DNA of 64,000 bases from Pseudomonas caspiana (lineage in GTDB: Bacteria > Pseudomonadota > Gammaproteobacteria > Pseudomonadales > Pseudomonadaceae): the NCBI RefSeq assembly GCF_002158995.1, contig NZ_LOHF01000021.1, forward strand, positions 45,190 through 109,189, in the 5' to 3' direction. Below the pieces are notes generated by a model that did no database searches, had not been told where the DNA came from, and was given only the letters and a program-made list of their open reading frames with translations. This document shows, piece after piece, positions 25,698-33,333 of the stretch; position 1 is the stretch's first letter, and the number at the start of each line of letters is the position of its first letter. The position numbers and the translations under genes are program-made.

Positions 25698-27280
25698 TCA
25701 ACGGCATAAAAAACCTTGGTCGCGTGATTGACCGGCAAGCTGATCGGGACCGGATCGCGTTTGTTGGCGTCTGCGATACGGCCTCGACCGGTGGGAGCGA
25801 ACGTGTTCGCAAGGCAGCGAATCTGACACACCGCCTCGCGAGCAATTTCGCTCCTGCCGGGGATGACGCTGCAGAAAGAATCATCACCTACGGCGAACTT
25901 GACGCCCTCGCCGACGGCATCGCCCGGGCGCTTGCCTTGCGCGGTTATGTTCAGGGTGATCGGGTTGCGCTGCTGGCCGCCAATTCCGTGGAATACCTGG
26001 CAGTGGTGCTGGGCATCATGCGTGCGGGGCTGGTGGCTGTGCCGGTCAATTACAAGTTTCCCAATGCCACGATCCATTACGTGATTGCCGACAGTGGGGC
26101 GCGGTTGTTGTTCTGTGATCCGCGTCGTTTGCCGTCAGCGCCCGCCGGGCTGGAGACGATAGAGTTAAGTGCCGAGGGGCTTACCGCTTTCGCCGACCCC
26201 GGCCCGTTTGATGCTTTCGAACCGCTGGCAGACGAACCCGCGCTGATCCTCTACACCTCAGGCTCCACCGGCAAACCCAAAGGCGTCATCCTCAGCCATG
26301 CTGCGCATTTATGGGTGGTGCAAACCCGGTTGCAGGCAACCCGTCTGGCTGATGAAAAACCGCTGATTGCTGCGCCGTTCTATCACATGAATGCGTTGGC
26401 GCTGGCCTTCCTCAGCCTTGCTTCCCATGCGACAACGGTTCTGCTACCGCAGTTTACTGCCGCCAGTTATATCGCTGCGATTCAGCGCCACCGCTGCACC
26501 TGGTTGACCGCCGTACCGCCGATGATCGCCATGATGCTCAGTGAAAAAGCCTTGTTGGCCGAAGCCGATTTTTCCTCGGTGCGCGTCGTGCGAATGGGCT
26601 CTGCACCGGTGAGCGCCAGCCTGCTGGAGCAAATCCATCGTCTGCTGCCTGAAGCAAAAGTCATCAACGCCTATGGCACGACCGAAGGCGGGCCGGTGGT
26701 CTTTGCGCCCCATCCTGACGGGTTGCCCAGCCCACCGATGTCGCTGGGTCGTGCCCACCCCAAGGTTCAGGTGCGCTTGCGTGACGAAGCGGGCGCGCTG
26801 AGTAATCAGGGTGTGCTGGAGCTGCGCAGCCCCGGTTTGATGAGCGGTTACCACCATCGTCCGGACCTGCCTTTGCCGTTTACTGCGGATGGTTACTACA
26901 TCACCGGCGACGTATTTACCCGCGATGCGCAAGGGTTCTACACCTTTGTCGGCCGACGCGACGACATGTTCGTCAGCGGCGGCGAGAACATCTATCCCGG
27001 CGAAATAGAAAAGCTTCTGGAGCGTCATCCCGCCGTCCAGCAGGCCTGCGTTGTACCCGTGGAAGACGCCATCAAAGGTCATAAACCGGTCGCATTCGTG
27101 GTCCTGAGGGAAGGGTTTGCCGCTACCGAACAACAGTTGAAAAGCTTCGTGCTGGAGCACGCTGCGGCTTATCAGCATCCGCGCCGGGTCTGGTTCCTCG
27201 ACGCATTACCCCTCGCCACCACTAACAAGATCGACCGCCGCGCCCTGATCGATCAGGCGCTCTCTGGATTGACTCAATAA
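25694..27280 (+). CDS. Acyl-CoA ligase (ANL family) with in-frame REP insertion
   Basis: A 528-residue adenylate-forming acyl/aryl-CoA ligase. It has the P-loop motif LILYTSGSTGKPKG near 183-196, NAYGTTEGG, TGDVFTRDAQGFYTFVGRRDDM with the hinge region, GGENIYPGEIE, and the C-terminal catalytic Lys512 in TTNKIDRR. It would activate a carboxylic acid with ATP and CoA. The GTG start is coupled to the VOC gene (GTGA). Residues about 30-57 are encoded by a REP element (25788-25860) that leaves the frame open; this peptide falls between DRIAFV and ERIITYGEL, which are normally close together. Whether the enzyme tolerates the insert is unknown. Confidence 0.93.
   Translation: MINGIKNLGRVIDRQADRDRIAFVGVCDTASTGGSERVRKAANLTHRLASNFAPAGDDAAERIITYGELDALADGIARALALRGYVQGDRVALLAANSVEYLAVVLGIMRAGLVAVPVNYKFPNATIHYVIADSGARLLFCDPRRLPSAPAGLETIELSAEGLTAFADPGPFDAFEPLADEPALILYTSGSTGKPKGVILSHAAHLWVVQTRLQATRLADEKPLIAAPFYHMNALALAFLSLASHATTVLLPQFTAASYIAAIQRHRCTWLTAVPPMIAMMLSEKALLAEADFSSVRVVRMGSAPVSASLLEQIHRLLPEAKVINAYGTTEGGPVVFAPHPDGLPSPPMSLGRAHPKVQVRLRDEAGALSNQGVLELRSPGLMSGYHHRPDLPLPFTADGYYITGDVFTRDAQGFYTFVGRRDDMFVSGGENIYPGEIEKLLERHPAVQQACVVPVEDAIKGHKPVAFVVLREGFAATEQQLKSFVLEHAAAYQHPRRVWFLDALPLATTNKIDRRALIDQALSGLTQ
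25788..25860. repeat. REP element inside a coding sequence
   Basis: Arms GGTGGGAGCGAACGTGTTCGC and GCGAGCAATTTCGCTCCTG are the complementary ends of a common Pseudomonas REP. It lies wholly within the acyl-CoA ligase gene and keeps the frame open, adding about 24 codons. Confidence 0.85.
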
Positions 27281-27289
27281 GGACTGCTC

Positions 27290-28363
27290 ATGACCCTTGC
27301 AAAGTTATTGCTGCCGCTGTCTGTGCCCCTGATGTTCGCCGCCACCCACGTTTGGGCACTGGATGATGTAACCGTGGCGCTGGCGATCCCGCCTGCCGTG
27401 CATGACGGCGCAGCTTACGCCGCCGCTGAAGAACTGGGCCTGTTCAAGGAGCAGGGCCTGAAGGTCAACGTAGTGGTGTTTCAAGGCGCGGGGGCGCTGT
27501 TGCCTCAACTGGCAAGCAAGCGTGTGACCTTTGGTTTTCCGGTGGCCGAGCCGATCATTTCCAGTTACTTCAACGGCAAGGATCCGTTGCCGGTGCGCTA
27601 CTTCTATAACGGCGTGCCGAGTCAGACCATGGAGTACGCGGTGCTGGCGGACTCGCCGATCAAGTCCCTGGCCGATCTGAAAGGTAAGCAGATCGGCGTG
27701 GGAGCTTTGACTTGGGGCACCTTGCCCAACAGCCGCGCCGCGTTGCGAATTGCTGGGCTGGAGCCGGGTAAGAACGTCGAGTTTGTTGCGGTTGGCGCAT
27801 TGGGTGCGGGCTTTCAGGCGCTGAAAACCGGACGTGTCGATGCGCTCAATTTCAACAGCAGTTGGGATGACATGCTGGAGCTGTCCGGTACGCCGATTCG
27901 CCGGATTGCCTACCCACCGGTTTTTCAGGAAAACCCCGGCAATGGCTTCGTCGCCCATGTGGACACGTTCAAGGAAAATCCGGACCTGATCCGTCGTTTT
28001 GGCCGTGCTTACACCCAGGGGCAACTGGTCTGTGAGGCTAACCCGACGTATTGCGTGCAGGCGTTCTGGCGCCAACATCCGGAAAGCAAACCGGCTGACG
28101 CCGACGGCAAAGGTTTGGCCGATGCCCGCGAGCTGCTGGTTCGCCGTTTGCGCAACACCTTGCATCACCCGGATGGCAGCGCCCGCGTGCCGGGTGAATA
28201 CAACCTGCAGATCATCAAGGATGCGATTGCAGCCATGGCGAAAACCGGGGAGTTCCCGACCGCCGATGTGCCGGTAGACACGATTTTCTCCAACGAATTT
28301 GTTCCCGCCTTTAGTGAGTTCGACCGCGCCGCGTTGCTCAAGCGTGCTGAGGAGGCGCAATGA
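27290..28363 (+). CDS. SsuA/TauA-like periplasmic binding protein (second set)
   Basis: A 357-residue NMT1/SsuA-type binding protein with a Sec signal peptide ending near THVWA (residue 20). Motifs are AAAEELGLFKEQGLKVNVV, SLADLKGKQIGVGALTWG and FQALKTGRVDALNF. The start follows AAGGA by seven bases. It belongs with the ATPase and permease at 29664-31206, although a BAAT-type gene separates them; stop and start overlap (ATGA). It differs clearly in sequence from the binding protein at 22235, so the two importers probably take different ligands. Confidence 0.9.
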   Translation: MTLAKLLLPLSVPLMFAATHVWALDDVTVALAIPPAVHDGAAYAAAEELGLFKEQGLKVNVVVFQGAGALLPQLASKRVTFGFPVAEPIISSYFNGKDPLPVRYFYNGVPSQTMEYAVLADSPIKSLADLKGKQIGVGALTWGTLPNSRAALRIAGLEPGKNVEFVAVGALGAGFQALKTGRVDALNFNSSWDDMLELSGTPIRRIAYPPVFQENPGNGFVAHVDTFKENPDLIRRFGRAYTQGQLVCEANPTYCVQAFWRQHPESKPADADGKGLADARELLVRRLRNTLHHPDGSARVPGEYNLQIIKDAIAAMAKTGEFPTADVPVDTIFSNEFVPAFSEFDRAALLKRAEEAQ

Positions 28364-29667
28364 GTGTGCAGTACTGGATTGACGCTGATGAAGGGCTGAT
28401 CGACCAGCCCCGGCACATCCGTTTCACCGGGCTGGCAGCGGGCGAAGCGAAGTTGCGCGCATGGATGGACGGTGCTGACGGCAGCCGCTGGGAGAGTCAG
28501 GCGCAATTTCTGATCGGCGCACAGGGTGAGCTTGATCTGACCAGAGACGCACCGTTCGCCGGCGACTGGTCAAGCGCCGATGCCATGGGATTGGTGTGGT
28601 CGATGCGACAGGTTGCGCCGCCAGTCTCCGTACCTCTTCAGGAAAGTCTCGCGGCGCAGCGTGTTGAATTGCAATTGACCGACGCTCAGGGCCAGCAAGT
28701 TAACGCGGGGTTTACACAGCACTATCTGGCACCTGGCGTGCAACGCAGCGAGATCAGGGAGGGCGGAATCAGCGCCACGCTGTTTCAACCCGCCGGTGAT
28801 CAGCCCCGTGCAGCCGTGGTGGTGCTCAATGGTTCTGGCGGCGGCACACCGGAGCAGCGTGCTGCGCTCTATGCCGCTCACGGCTATACCGCGTTGGCGC
28901 TGGGCTATTTCAAGGCGCGAAATCGCCCCGAACACATCAGCGATACGCCGCTGGAATATTTTCAGCAGACGCTGGAGTGGGTGGTTGCCACGCTCAAGCC
29001 CAAGAACGGCTTTATCGCTGTCGCAGGTTTGTCCCGTGGCGGCGAACTGGCGCTGCTGTTGGGGGCGCGCTTTCCGGCATTGGTCAGCGCTGTCATTGGT
29101 TACGTACCCAGTTCGGTGGTACACGGCACCTTGCGCGCCGGTCGACCGGATCAACCCCGGGACGCCGATGCCTGGACCTGGCAAGGGCAGCCGCTGGTCA
29201 ATGTCTGGCAGGGCAACCCGCTGGTGGACTGGCGTCCGTTCGATGTGGCTGAGCCTGCGGGCGCGCCGATTCGTCAGGCACCTGCCTTTGTGGCGGTGCA
29301 ACAGGATGCGCCGTCGGTGGCGCGGGCGCGTATCCCGGTGGAAAACATCAACGGTCCGCTGTTGCTGATCTCGGGTGACGATGACGGTTTCTGGCCTTCG
29401 ACGGCCTATTGCGCAGAAATCGAATCGGACCTGAAGGCGCGTGGTCATGCCTGGCCGGTGGAGCACGTGCTGAATCAGGGCGCCGGACATGCCATCGGTT
29501 TTCCGTATGTGCCCACCACGGTCATTGCGCGTCTGCATCCGGTGGCCAAGGTGTTGATCAGCGGCGGCGGTACGCCTGCGGCCAACGCGCTGGCCAACCA
29601 GCACAGCTGGAGCAGGGTGTTGAGCTTTCTTGAGCAGGCTGTTGCAGCGAAAGGCCTTTCGCGATGA
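28360..29667 (+). CDS. BAAT-type acyl-CoA thioesterase/acyltransferase
   Basis: A 435-residue protein with the two-part layout of the bile acid-CoA:amino acid N-acyltransferase/acyl-CoA thioesterase family. An Ig-like N-terminal domain (about 1-130, with RHIRFTGLAAGEAKLRAWM) precedes an alpha/beta hydrolase domain. The probable triad is Ser225 (AGLSRGGELALLLG), Asp340 or Asp342 (ISGDDDGFWPS) and His377 (GAGHAIGFPY). Vertebrate BAATs have Cys as nucleophile, thioesterases have Ser, so thioester hydrolysis is more likely than amide formation. The gene is coupled on both sides by ATGA overlaps. It is the second thioesterase of the operon. Confidence 0.88.
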   Translation: MSVQYWIDADEGLIDQPRHIRFTGLAAGEAKLRAWMDGADGSRWESQAQFLIGAQGELDLTRDAPFAGDWSSADAMGLVWSMRQVAPPVSVPLQESLAAQRVELQLTDAQGQQVNAGFTQHYLAPGVQRSEIREGGISATLFQPAGDQPRAAVVVLNGSGGGTPEQRAALYAAHGYTALALGYFKARNRPEHISDTPLEYFQQTLEWVVATLKPKNGFIAVAGLSRGGELALLLGARFPALVSAVIGYVPSSVVHGTLRAGRPDQPRDADAWTWQGQPLVNVWQGNPLVDWRPFDVAEPAGAPIRQAPAFVAVQQDAPSVARARIPVENINGPLLLISGDDDGFWPSTAYCAEIESDLKARGHAWPVEHVLNQGAGHAIGFPYVPTTVIARLHPVAKVLISGGGTPAANALANQHSWSRVLSFLEQAVAAKGLSR

Positions 29668-30434
29668 GTGCCACGATGAGAGCCGCGCTGAGTTTGCAAA
29701 CGGTAGGGCTTACCTACGAAACCCGTCGTGGCCATATTCAGGCGTTGAGCAATATCGACCTGAAGGTTGCCGAGGGTGAGTTCGTTGCATTGTTGGGGCC
29801 GTCCGGCTGTGGCAAGTCCACGTTGCTGAAACTCGCGGCAGGTTTGTTGCCGGTCTCCAGTGGTCGCATCGAGCTGGCGGGCAATGAGGTGCAGGGGCCC
29901 AGTCGGCAAAGCGGCGTGGTGTTTCAGAAACCCAATATGCTGCCCTGGAAGTCAGTGCTGGATAACGTCCTGCTGCCCGCGAAAACCCTGGGGCTGCCCA
30001 TGGTCGAAGCGCGGCAGAGGGCGCTGCAGTTACTGGAGCTGGTGGGCCTGCAGGCATTTGCCAATGACTATCCTTTCGAACTGTCAGGTGGCATGCAGCA
30101 GCGAGTCGGTATTGCCCGAATGTTACTGCATGACCCGCGCATGCTGCTGATGGATGAGCCGTTCGCTGCGCTGGATGCCATGTCCCGGGAGGCATTGACC
30201 CTTGAGTTGCAGCGTATCTGGAGCGTGCATCGCAAGTCGGTGCTGTTCATTACTCACAGCATTCAGGAAGCCGTGTTTCTCGCTGACCGGGTGCTGGTGA
30301 TGTCGCCGTCGCCGGGCACCATCATTGATGAATTGCCCATCCCGCTGCCGCGCCCACGCACTCTCGATACCCTCAACGACCCGCAGTTCACCGCGCTGTG
30401 TCATCACCTGCGGAGGCATTTCAGCCATGCGTAG
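29664..30434 (+). CDS. SsuB/TauB-type ABC transporter ATPase (second set)
   Basis: A 256-residue ATPase with Walker A LGPSGCGKST near residue 45, Q-loop VFQKPNMLPWKS, signature LSGGMQQRVGIARML, Walker B and D-loop LLMDEPFAALDAM, and switch FITHSIQEAV. The C-terminal segment (PSPGTIIDELPIPLPRPR) is typical of the sulfonate/nitrate/taurine group. It overlaps the permease gene by eight bases. Confidence 0.92.
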   Translation: MSATMRAALSLQTVGLTYETRRGHIQALSNIDLKVAEGEFVALLGPSGCGKSTLLKLAAGLLPVSSGRIELAGNEVQGPSRQSGVVFQKPNMLPWKSVLDNVLLPAKTLGLPMVEARQRALQLLELVGLQAFANDYPFELSGGMQQRVGIARMLLHDPRMLLMDEPFAALDAMSREALTLELQRIWSVHRKSVLFITHSIQEAVFLADRVLVMSPSPGTIIDELPIPLPRPRTLDTLNDPQFTALCHHLRRHFSHA

Positions 30435-31206
30435 ATTTCTGCCCTTGTTGTACCCACTGACCAGCCTGGCGGTGCTGATTCTGGTTTGGGACCTGGCCGT
30501 GCGCGGGCTGGGTATTTCCGATTACCTGCTGCCACCTCCTTTGGCGGTGTACCACGCGCTGGCCAATGGTTTTGCCGATGGCACCCTGTGGCCGCACATC
30601 GCGACAACGGTAATCGAGACGTTGAGTGGCTATGTGATCGGTTCGGTACTGGCTGTGGTGCTTGGCGCGGTGCTGGCTGAATCACGGACTTTCGAACGCT
30701 TTGTCTACCCGCTGCTGATCGGCCTACAGGCCACGCCAAAGGTCGCGCTGGGACCGATCATTCTGGTCTGGTTCGGCTTCGGCATGACGTCGAAGATCGT
30801 CCTGGTGACGCTGGTGTGTTTCTTCCCGTTGTTCGTCAACACGGTCAATGGCATTCGTCGCACGGATCCGGAACTGCTGGACGCCTGTCGGGCATTTTCT
30901 GCGTCGCGCCTGTACTTGCTGCTGCATGTGAAGTTTCCGGCTGCGGCAGGGGAAGTCTTTGCCGGGCTGCAGATCGGTATTTCCCTGGCGCTGATCGGCG
31001 CGGTGGTGGCCGAGTTTCTCTCGTCGCAAAGCGGGCTGGGTTATCTGATCGCTTCAAGCTCGGTGAGCATGAACATGGCGACGATGTTCAGCGGCCTGAT
31101 TCTGCTGGCACTGATCGGCCTGTGCGGCGCGCAAAGCGTACGGGCGATCCAGCATCGCGTGATTTTCTGGGAGCCGGGTGCCGCTCGGCGACAACGTAAA
31201 GACTGA
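30427..31206 (+). CDS. SsuC/TauC-type ABC transporter permease (second set)
   Basis: 259 residues from the ATG at 30427, which has a GGAGG site nine bases upstream; the frame is open back to 30325 but only inside the ATPase gene. Spans include LLYPLTSLAVLILVWDLAV and GYVIGSVLAVVLGAVLAE, and the EAA loop reads LDACRAFSASRLYLLLHVKFPAAAG. LLIGLQATPKVALGPIILVWFGFG is the class hallmark. It completes the second importer of the operon with the proteins at 27290 and 29664. Confidence 0.92.
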   Translation: MRRFLPLLYPLTSLAVLILVWDLAVRGLGISDYLLPPPLAVYHALANGFADGTLWPHIATTVIETLSGYVIGSVLAVVLGAVLAESRTFERFVYPLLIGLQATPKVALGPIILVWFGFGMTSKIVLVTLVCFFPLFVNTVNGIRRTDPELLDACRAFSASRLYLLLHVKFPAAAGEVFAGLQIGISLALIGAVVAEFLSSQSGLGYLIASSSVSMNMATMFSGLILLALIGLCGAQSVRAIQHRVIFWEPGAARRQRKD

Positions 31207-31220
31207 ATCAAGGAGTGCTC

Positions 31221-32843
31221 ATGGCTTTCGATTGGCAAAACCCTTATCCCACCACCCGTATTCCGTTGTTCGCCCGTAATGTGGTGTCGACGTCGCATCC
31301 GCTCGCGGCCCAGGCCGGACTGAATATTCTGCTGGCCGGTGGTAACGCTGTGGACGCGGCGATTGCGGCTGCGGCGATGTTGACCGTTGTCGAGCCCGTG
31401 TCCAATGGACTGGGCAGCGACGCATTCGCGATTCTTTGGGACGGAAAGCAACTGCATGGCCTGAACGCATCCGGCCCGGCGCCGCAGGCCTGGGATCTGG
31501 AGCATTTTCGCAGTCGCTACGGCGAGGATGGCGCAGGGCGCGTCAAGCGTCCGGTACGTGGTTGGGATTCAGTGACCGTGCCTGGCGCAGTGGCCGGTTG
31601 GGCTGCGCTGCATGAGCGTTTCGGCAAGCTGCCGTTCGCTGACATTCTGGAACCGGCCGCCCAAGTGGCCGAGCGCGGTGTGACTCTGGCACCCACCGTG
31701 GCGCATAAGTGGTCGGGTGCTGTGCCATTGCTCAATACCCAGCCCGGTTTTGCCGAAACTTTCATGCCCGGCGGACGTGCGCCGCGTATCGGCGAGAAGT
31801 TCGTCTTCAAGGACGCCGCACGGACCTTGCGCCTGCTTGGCCAACAAGGTGGCCGGGCGTTTTATGAAGGCGAGATCGCTGAGGCCATTGTCGGTTTCGC
31901 CCGGCAGACTGGCGGGGCACTGACTCTTGACGACCTGCGCAACTATCAGCCGGAGTGGGTCAAGCCGATCTCCAAATCCTATCGCGGTTATGACGTACAC
32001 GAGATCCCGCCGAACGGGCAGGGCATTGCGGCGCTGATTGCGCTGGGAATACTGGAGCGCTTTGACGTGGGTTCACTGCCGCTGGATTCGGCGCAATCCC
32101 AGCACTTGCAGATCGAAGCCATGAAGCTGGCGTTTGCCGATATTTATCAGTACGTGGCTGATCCTTCTAGCATGGAGGTGACGCCGGAGCAGATGCTGGA
32201 CGATGCGTACCTGGACCGCCGCGCCAGGCTCATCAATCCGGCCAAAGCCAGTGATCCGGGCTTTGGCATGCCGCGTAGCGGCGGCACCGTGTACCTGAGT
32301 GCGGCGGATGAAAACGGCATGATGATTTCATTCATCCAGTCCAATTACATGGGCTTTGGATCAGGGATTGTGGTGCCTGAGTACGGGATCAGCTTGCAGA
32401 ATCGTGGTGCTGGTTTTTCCAGTGATCCGAAATCGGCCAATGTGGTCGCGCCGGGCAAGCGGCCGTTCCATACGATCATTCCGGCCTTCCTGACCAAGGA
32501 CGGCAAGCCGCAGATGAGTTTCGGGGTAATGGGCGGGGACATGCAGCCGCAGGGTCATTTGCAGACGCTGGTGCGGATGCTGGATTACAACCAGCAGCCT
32601 CAGGCGGCCTGCGATGCACCGCGCTGGAAGGTCAATCGGGATTTTTCAGTGGACCTGGAGGACACCCTGGCCGCAGCGACGGTGGGTGGTTTGCGGGATT
32701 TGGGGCATCGCTTGAAGTCGGTGGAGGATCCGTACATGGACTTCGGTTCGGGGCAGTTTATCTGGCGGCTGTCAGAGGATGCGGACCATGGTTATGTGGC
32801 GGCCAGTGACAGCCGCCGAGATGGGCATGCGGCGGGGTTTTAG
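31221..32843 (+). CDS. Gamma-glutamyltransferase-family hydrolase, no signal peptide
   Basis: 540 residues from the ATG at 31221, which has AGGAG five bases upstream; the in-frame GTG at 31215 is part of that site. The Ntn-hydrolase features of gamma-glutamyltransferases are visible: VVSTSHPLAAQAGLNILLAGGNAVDAAIAA near the start, VTVPGAVAGWAALHERFG, then GGTVYLSAADENG, in which Thr356 is the likely self-cleavage nucleophile. Unlike classical GGT it has no export signal (MAFDWQNPYPTTRIP), so it should act in the cytoplasm. Such relatives include glutaryl-acylases and other amidohydrolases. It closes the long operon, so the imported compound may carry an amide bond. Confidence 0.9.
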   Translation: MAFDWQNPYPTTRIPLFARNVVSTSHPLAAQAGLNILLAGGNAVDAAIAAAAMLTVVEPVSNGLGSDAFAILWDGKQLHGLNASGPAPQAWDLEHFRSRYGEDGAGRVKRPVRGWDSVTVPGAVAGWAALHERFGKLPFADILEPAAQVAERGVTLAPTVAHKWSGAVPLLNTQPGFAETFMPGGRAPRIGEKFVFKDAARTLRLLGQQGGRAFYEGEIAEAIVGFARQTGGALTLDDLRNYQPEWVKPISKSYRGYDVHEIPPNGQGIAALIALGILERFDVGSLPLDSAQSQHLQIEAMKLAFADIYQYVADPSSMEVTPEQMLDDAYLDRRARLINPAKASDPGFGMPRSGGTVYLSAADENGMMISFIQSNYMGFGSGIVVPEYGISLQNRGAGFSSDPKSANVVAPGKRPFHTIIPAFLTKDGKPQMSFGVMGGDMQPQGHLQTLVRMLDYNQQPQAACDAPRWKVNRDFSVDLEDTLAAATVGGLRDLGHRLKSVEDPYMDFGSGQFIWRLSEDADHGYVAASDSRRDGHAAGF

Positions 32844-32873
32844 CCTGGCGCTGTCGCGCAACAAACACAGACC

Positions 32874-32962
32874 TGTAGGAGCGCACGAGCACCGCAAGGC
32901 CGCGATAGCGGTGTATCAGACGAAACGCCATCGCGGCCTCGCGATGCTCGTGCGCTCCTACA
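32874..32962. repeat. REP/REPIN element, first of a tandem group
   Basis: TGTAGGAGCGCACGAGCACC and its complement GTGCTCGTGCGCTCCTACA form the ends; the core is GCAAGGCCGCGATAGCGG...CCATCGCGGCCTCGCG. Confidence 0.92.
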
Positions 32963-33051
32963 AAAAAGCACTCCGAATCAGGTGATTATGTTTTTTGAAA
33001 TGACGCAGCGCTTTTTCCAGACACAGCGCTGTGGCGCAGTAAACAAGGACC
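32963..33051. repeat. Spacer repeat, copy 1
   Basis: About 89 bp, from a run of A through GCACTCCGAATCAGG, TTATGTTTTTTGA, TGACGCAGCGCTTTTTCCAG and ACACAGCGCTGT to CAAGGAC. The same order is found at 33074-33161 with few changes. Confidence 0.88.
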
Positions 33052-33073
33052 TGTGAGCGCACGAGCACCTACA
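33052..33073. repeat. Collapsed REPIN remnant
   Basis: Only TGTGAGCGCACGAGCACCTACA is left at the position where the neighbours have an 89-bp REPIN. It keeps the first arm's start and the last bases of the second arm, as expected from internal deletion between the arms. Confidence 0.8.
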
Positions 33074-33161
33074 AAAAAGCACTCCGAATCAGGAGTTATG
33101 TTTTTTGAGATGACGCAGCGCTTTTTCCAGACACAGCGCTGTCGCGCAACAAACACAGACC
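33074..33161. repeat. Spacer repeat, copy 2
   Basis: About 88 bp, nearly the same as 32963-33051. Changes include AGGAGTTATG for AGGTGATTATG and GTCGCGCAACAAAC for GTGGCGCAGTAAAC. Confidence 0.88.
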
Positions 33162-33250
33162 TGTAGGAGCGCACGAGCACCGCGAGGCCGCGATAACGGT
33201 GTATCAGACAAAACGCCATCGCGGCCTCGCGATGCTCATGCGCTCCTACA
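33162..33250. repeat. REP/REPIN element, last of the tandem group
   Basis: Almost the same as 32874-32962; it differs at a few bases (GATAACGG for GATAGCGG, CTCATGCG for CTCGTGCG). Confidence 0.92.
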
Positions 33251-33333
33251 AAAAGGTATTCCAACCAGACCGTTGTAGTTCGTTTGATAAGCGCTGCGAT
33301 CCAGCCCCGGGAGCGAGCTTGCCTACGCTATCG

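Larger units (their letters stand above)
32844..33333. other. 490-bp repeat-filled intergenic stretch
   Basis: The stretch is nearly all repeats: two full REPINs, one collapsed REPIN, and two near-identical 88-89-bp spacers. It separates the end of the long operon from the convergent AraC regulator gene. No gene or terminator with a T-tract was seen. Confidence 0.8.

Noticed and set aside
32844..33333. Repeat array considered as CRISPR
   Set aside because: Units are 88-89 bp with internal inverted arms, the spacers are identical rather than unique, and no cas genes are near.
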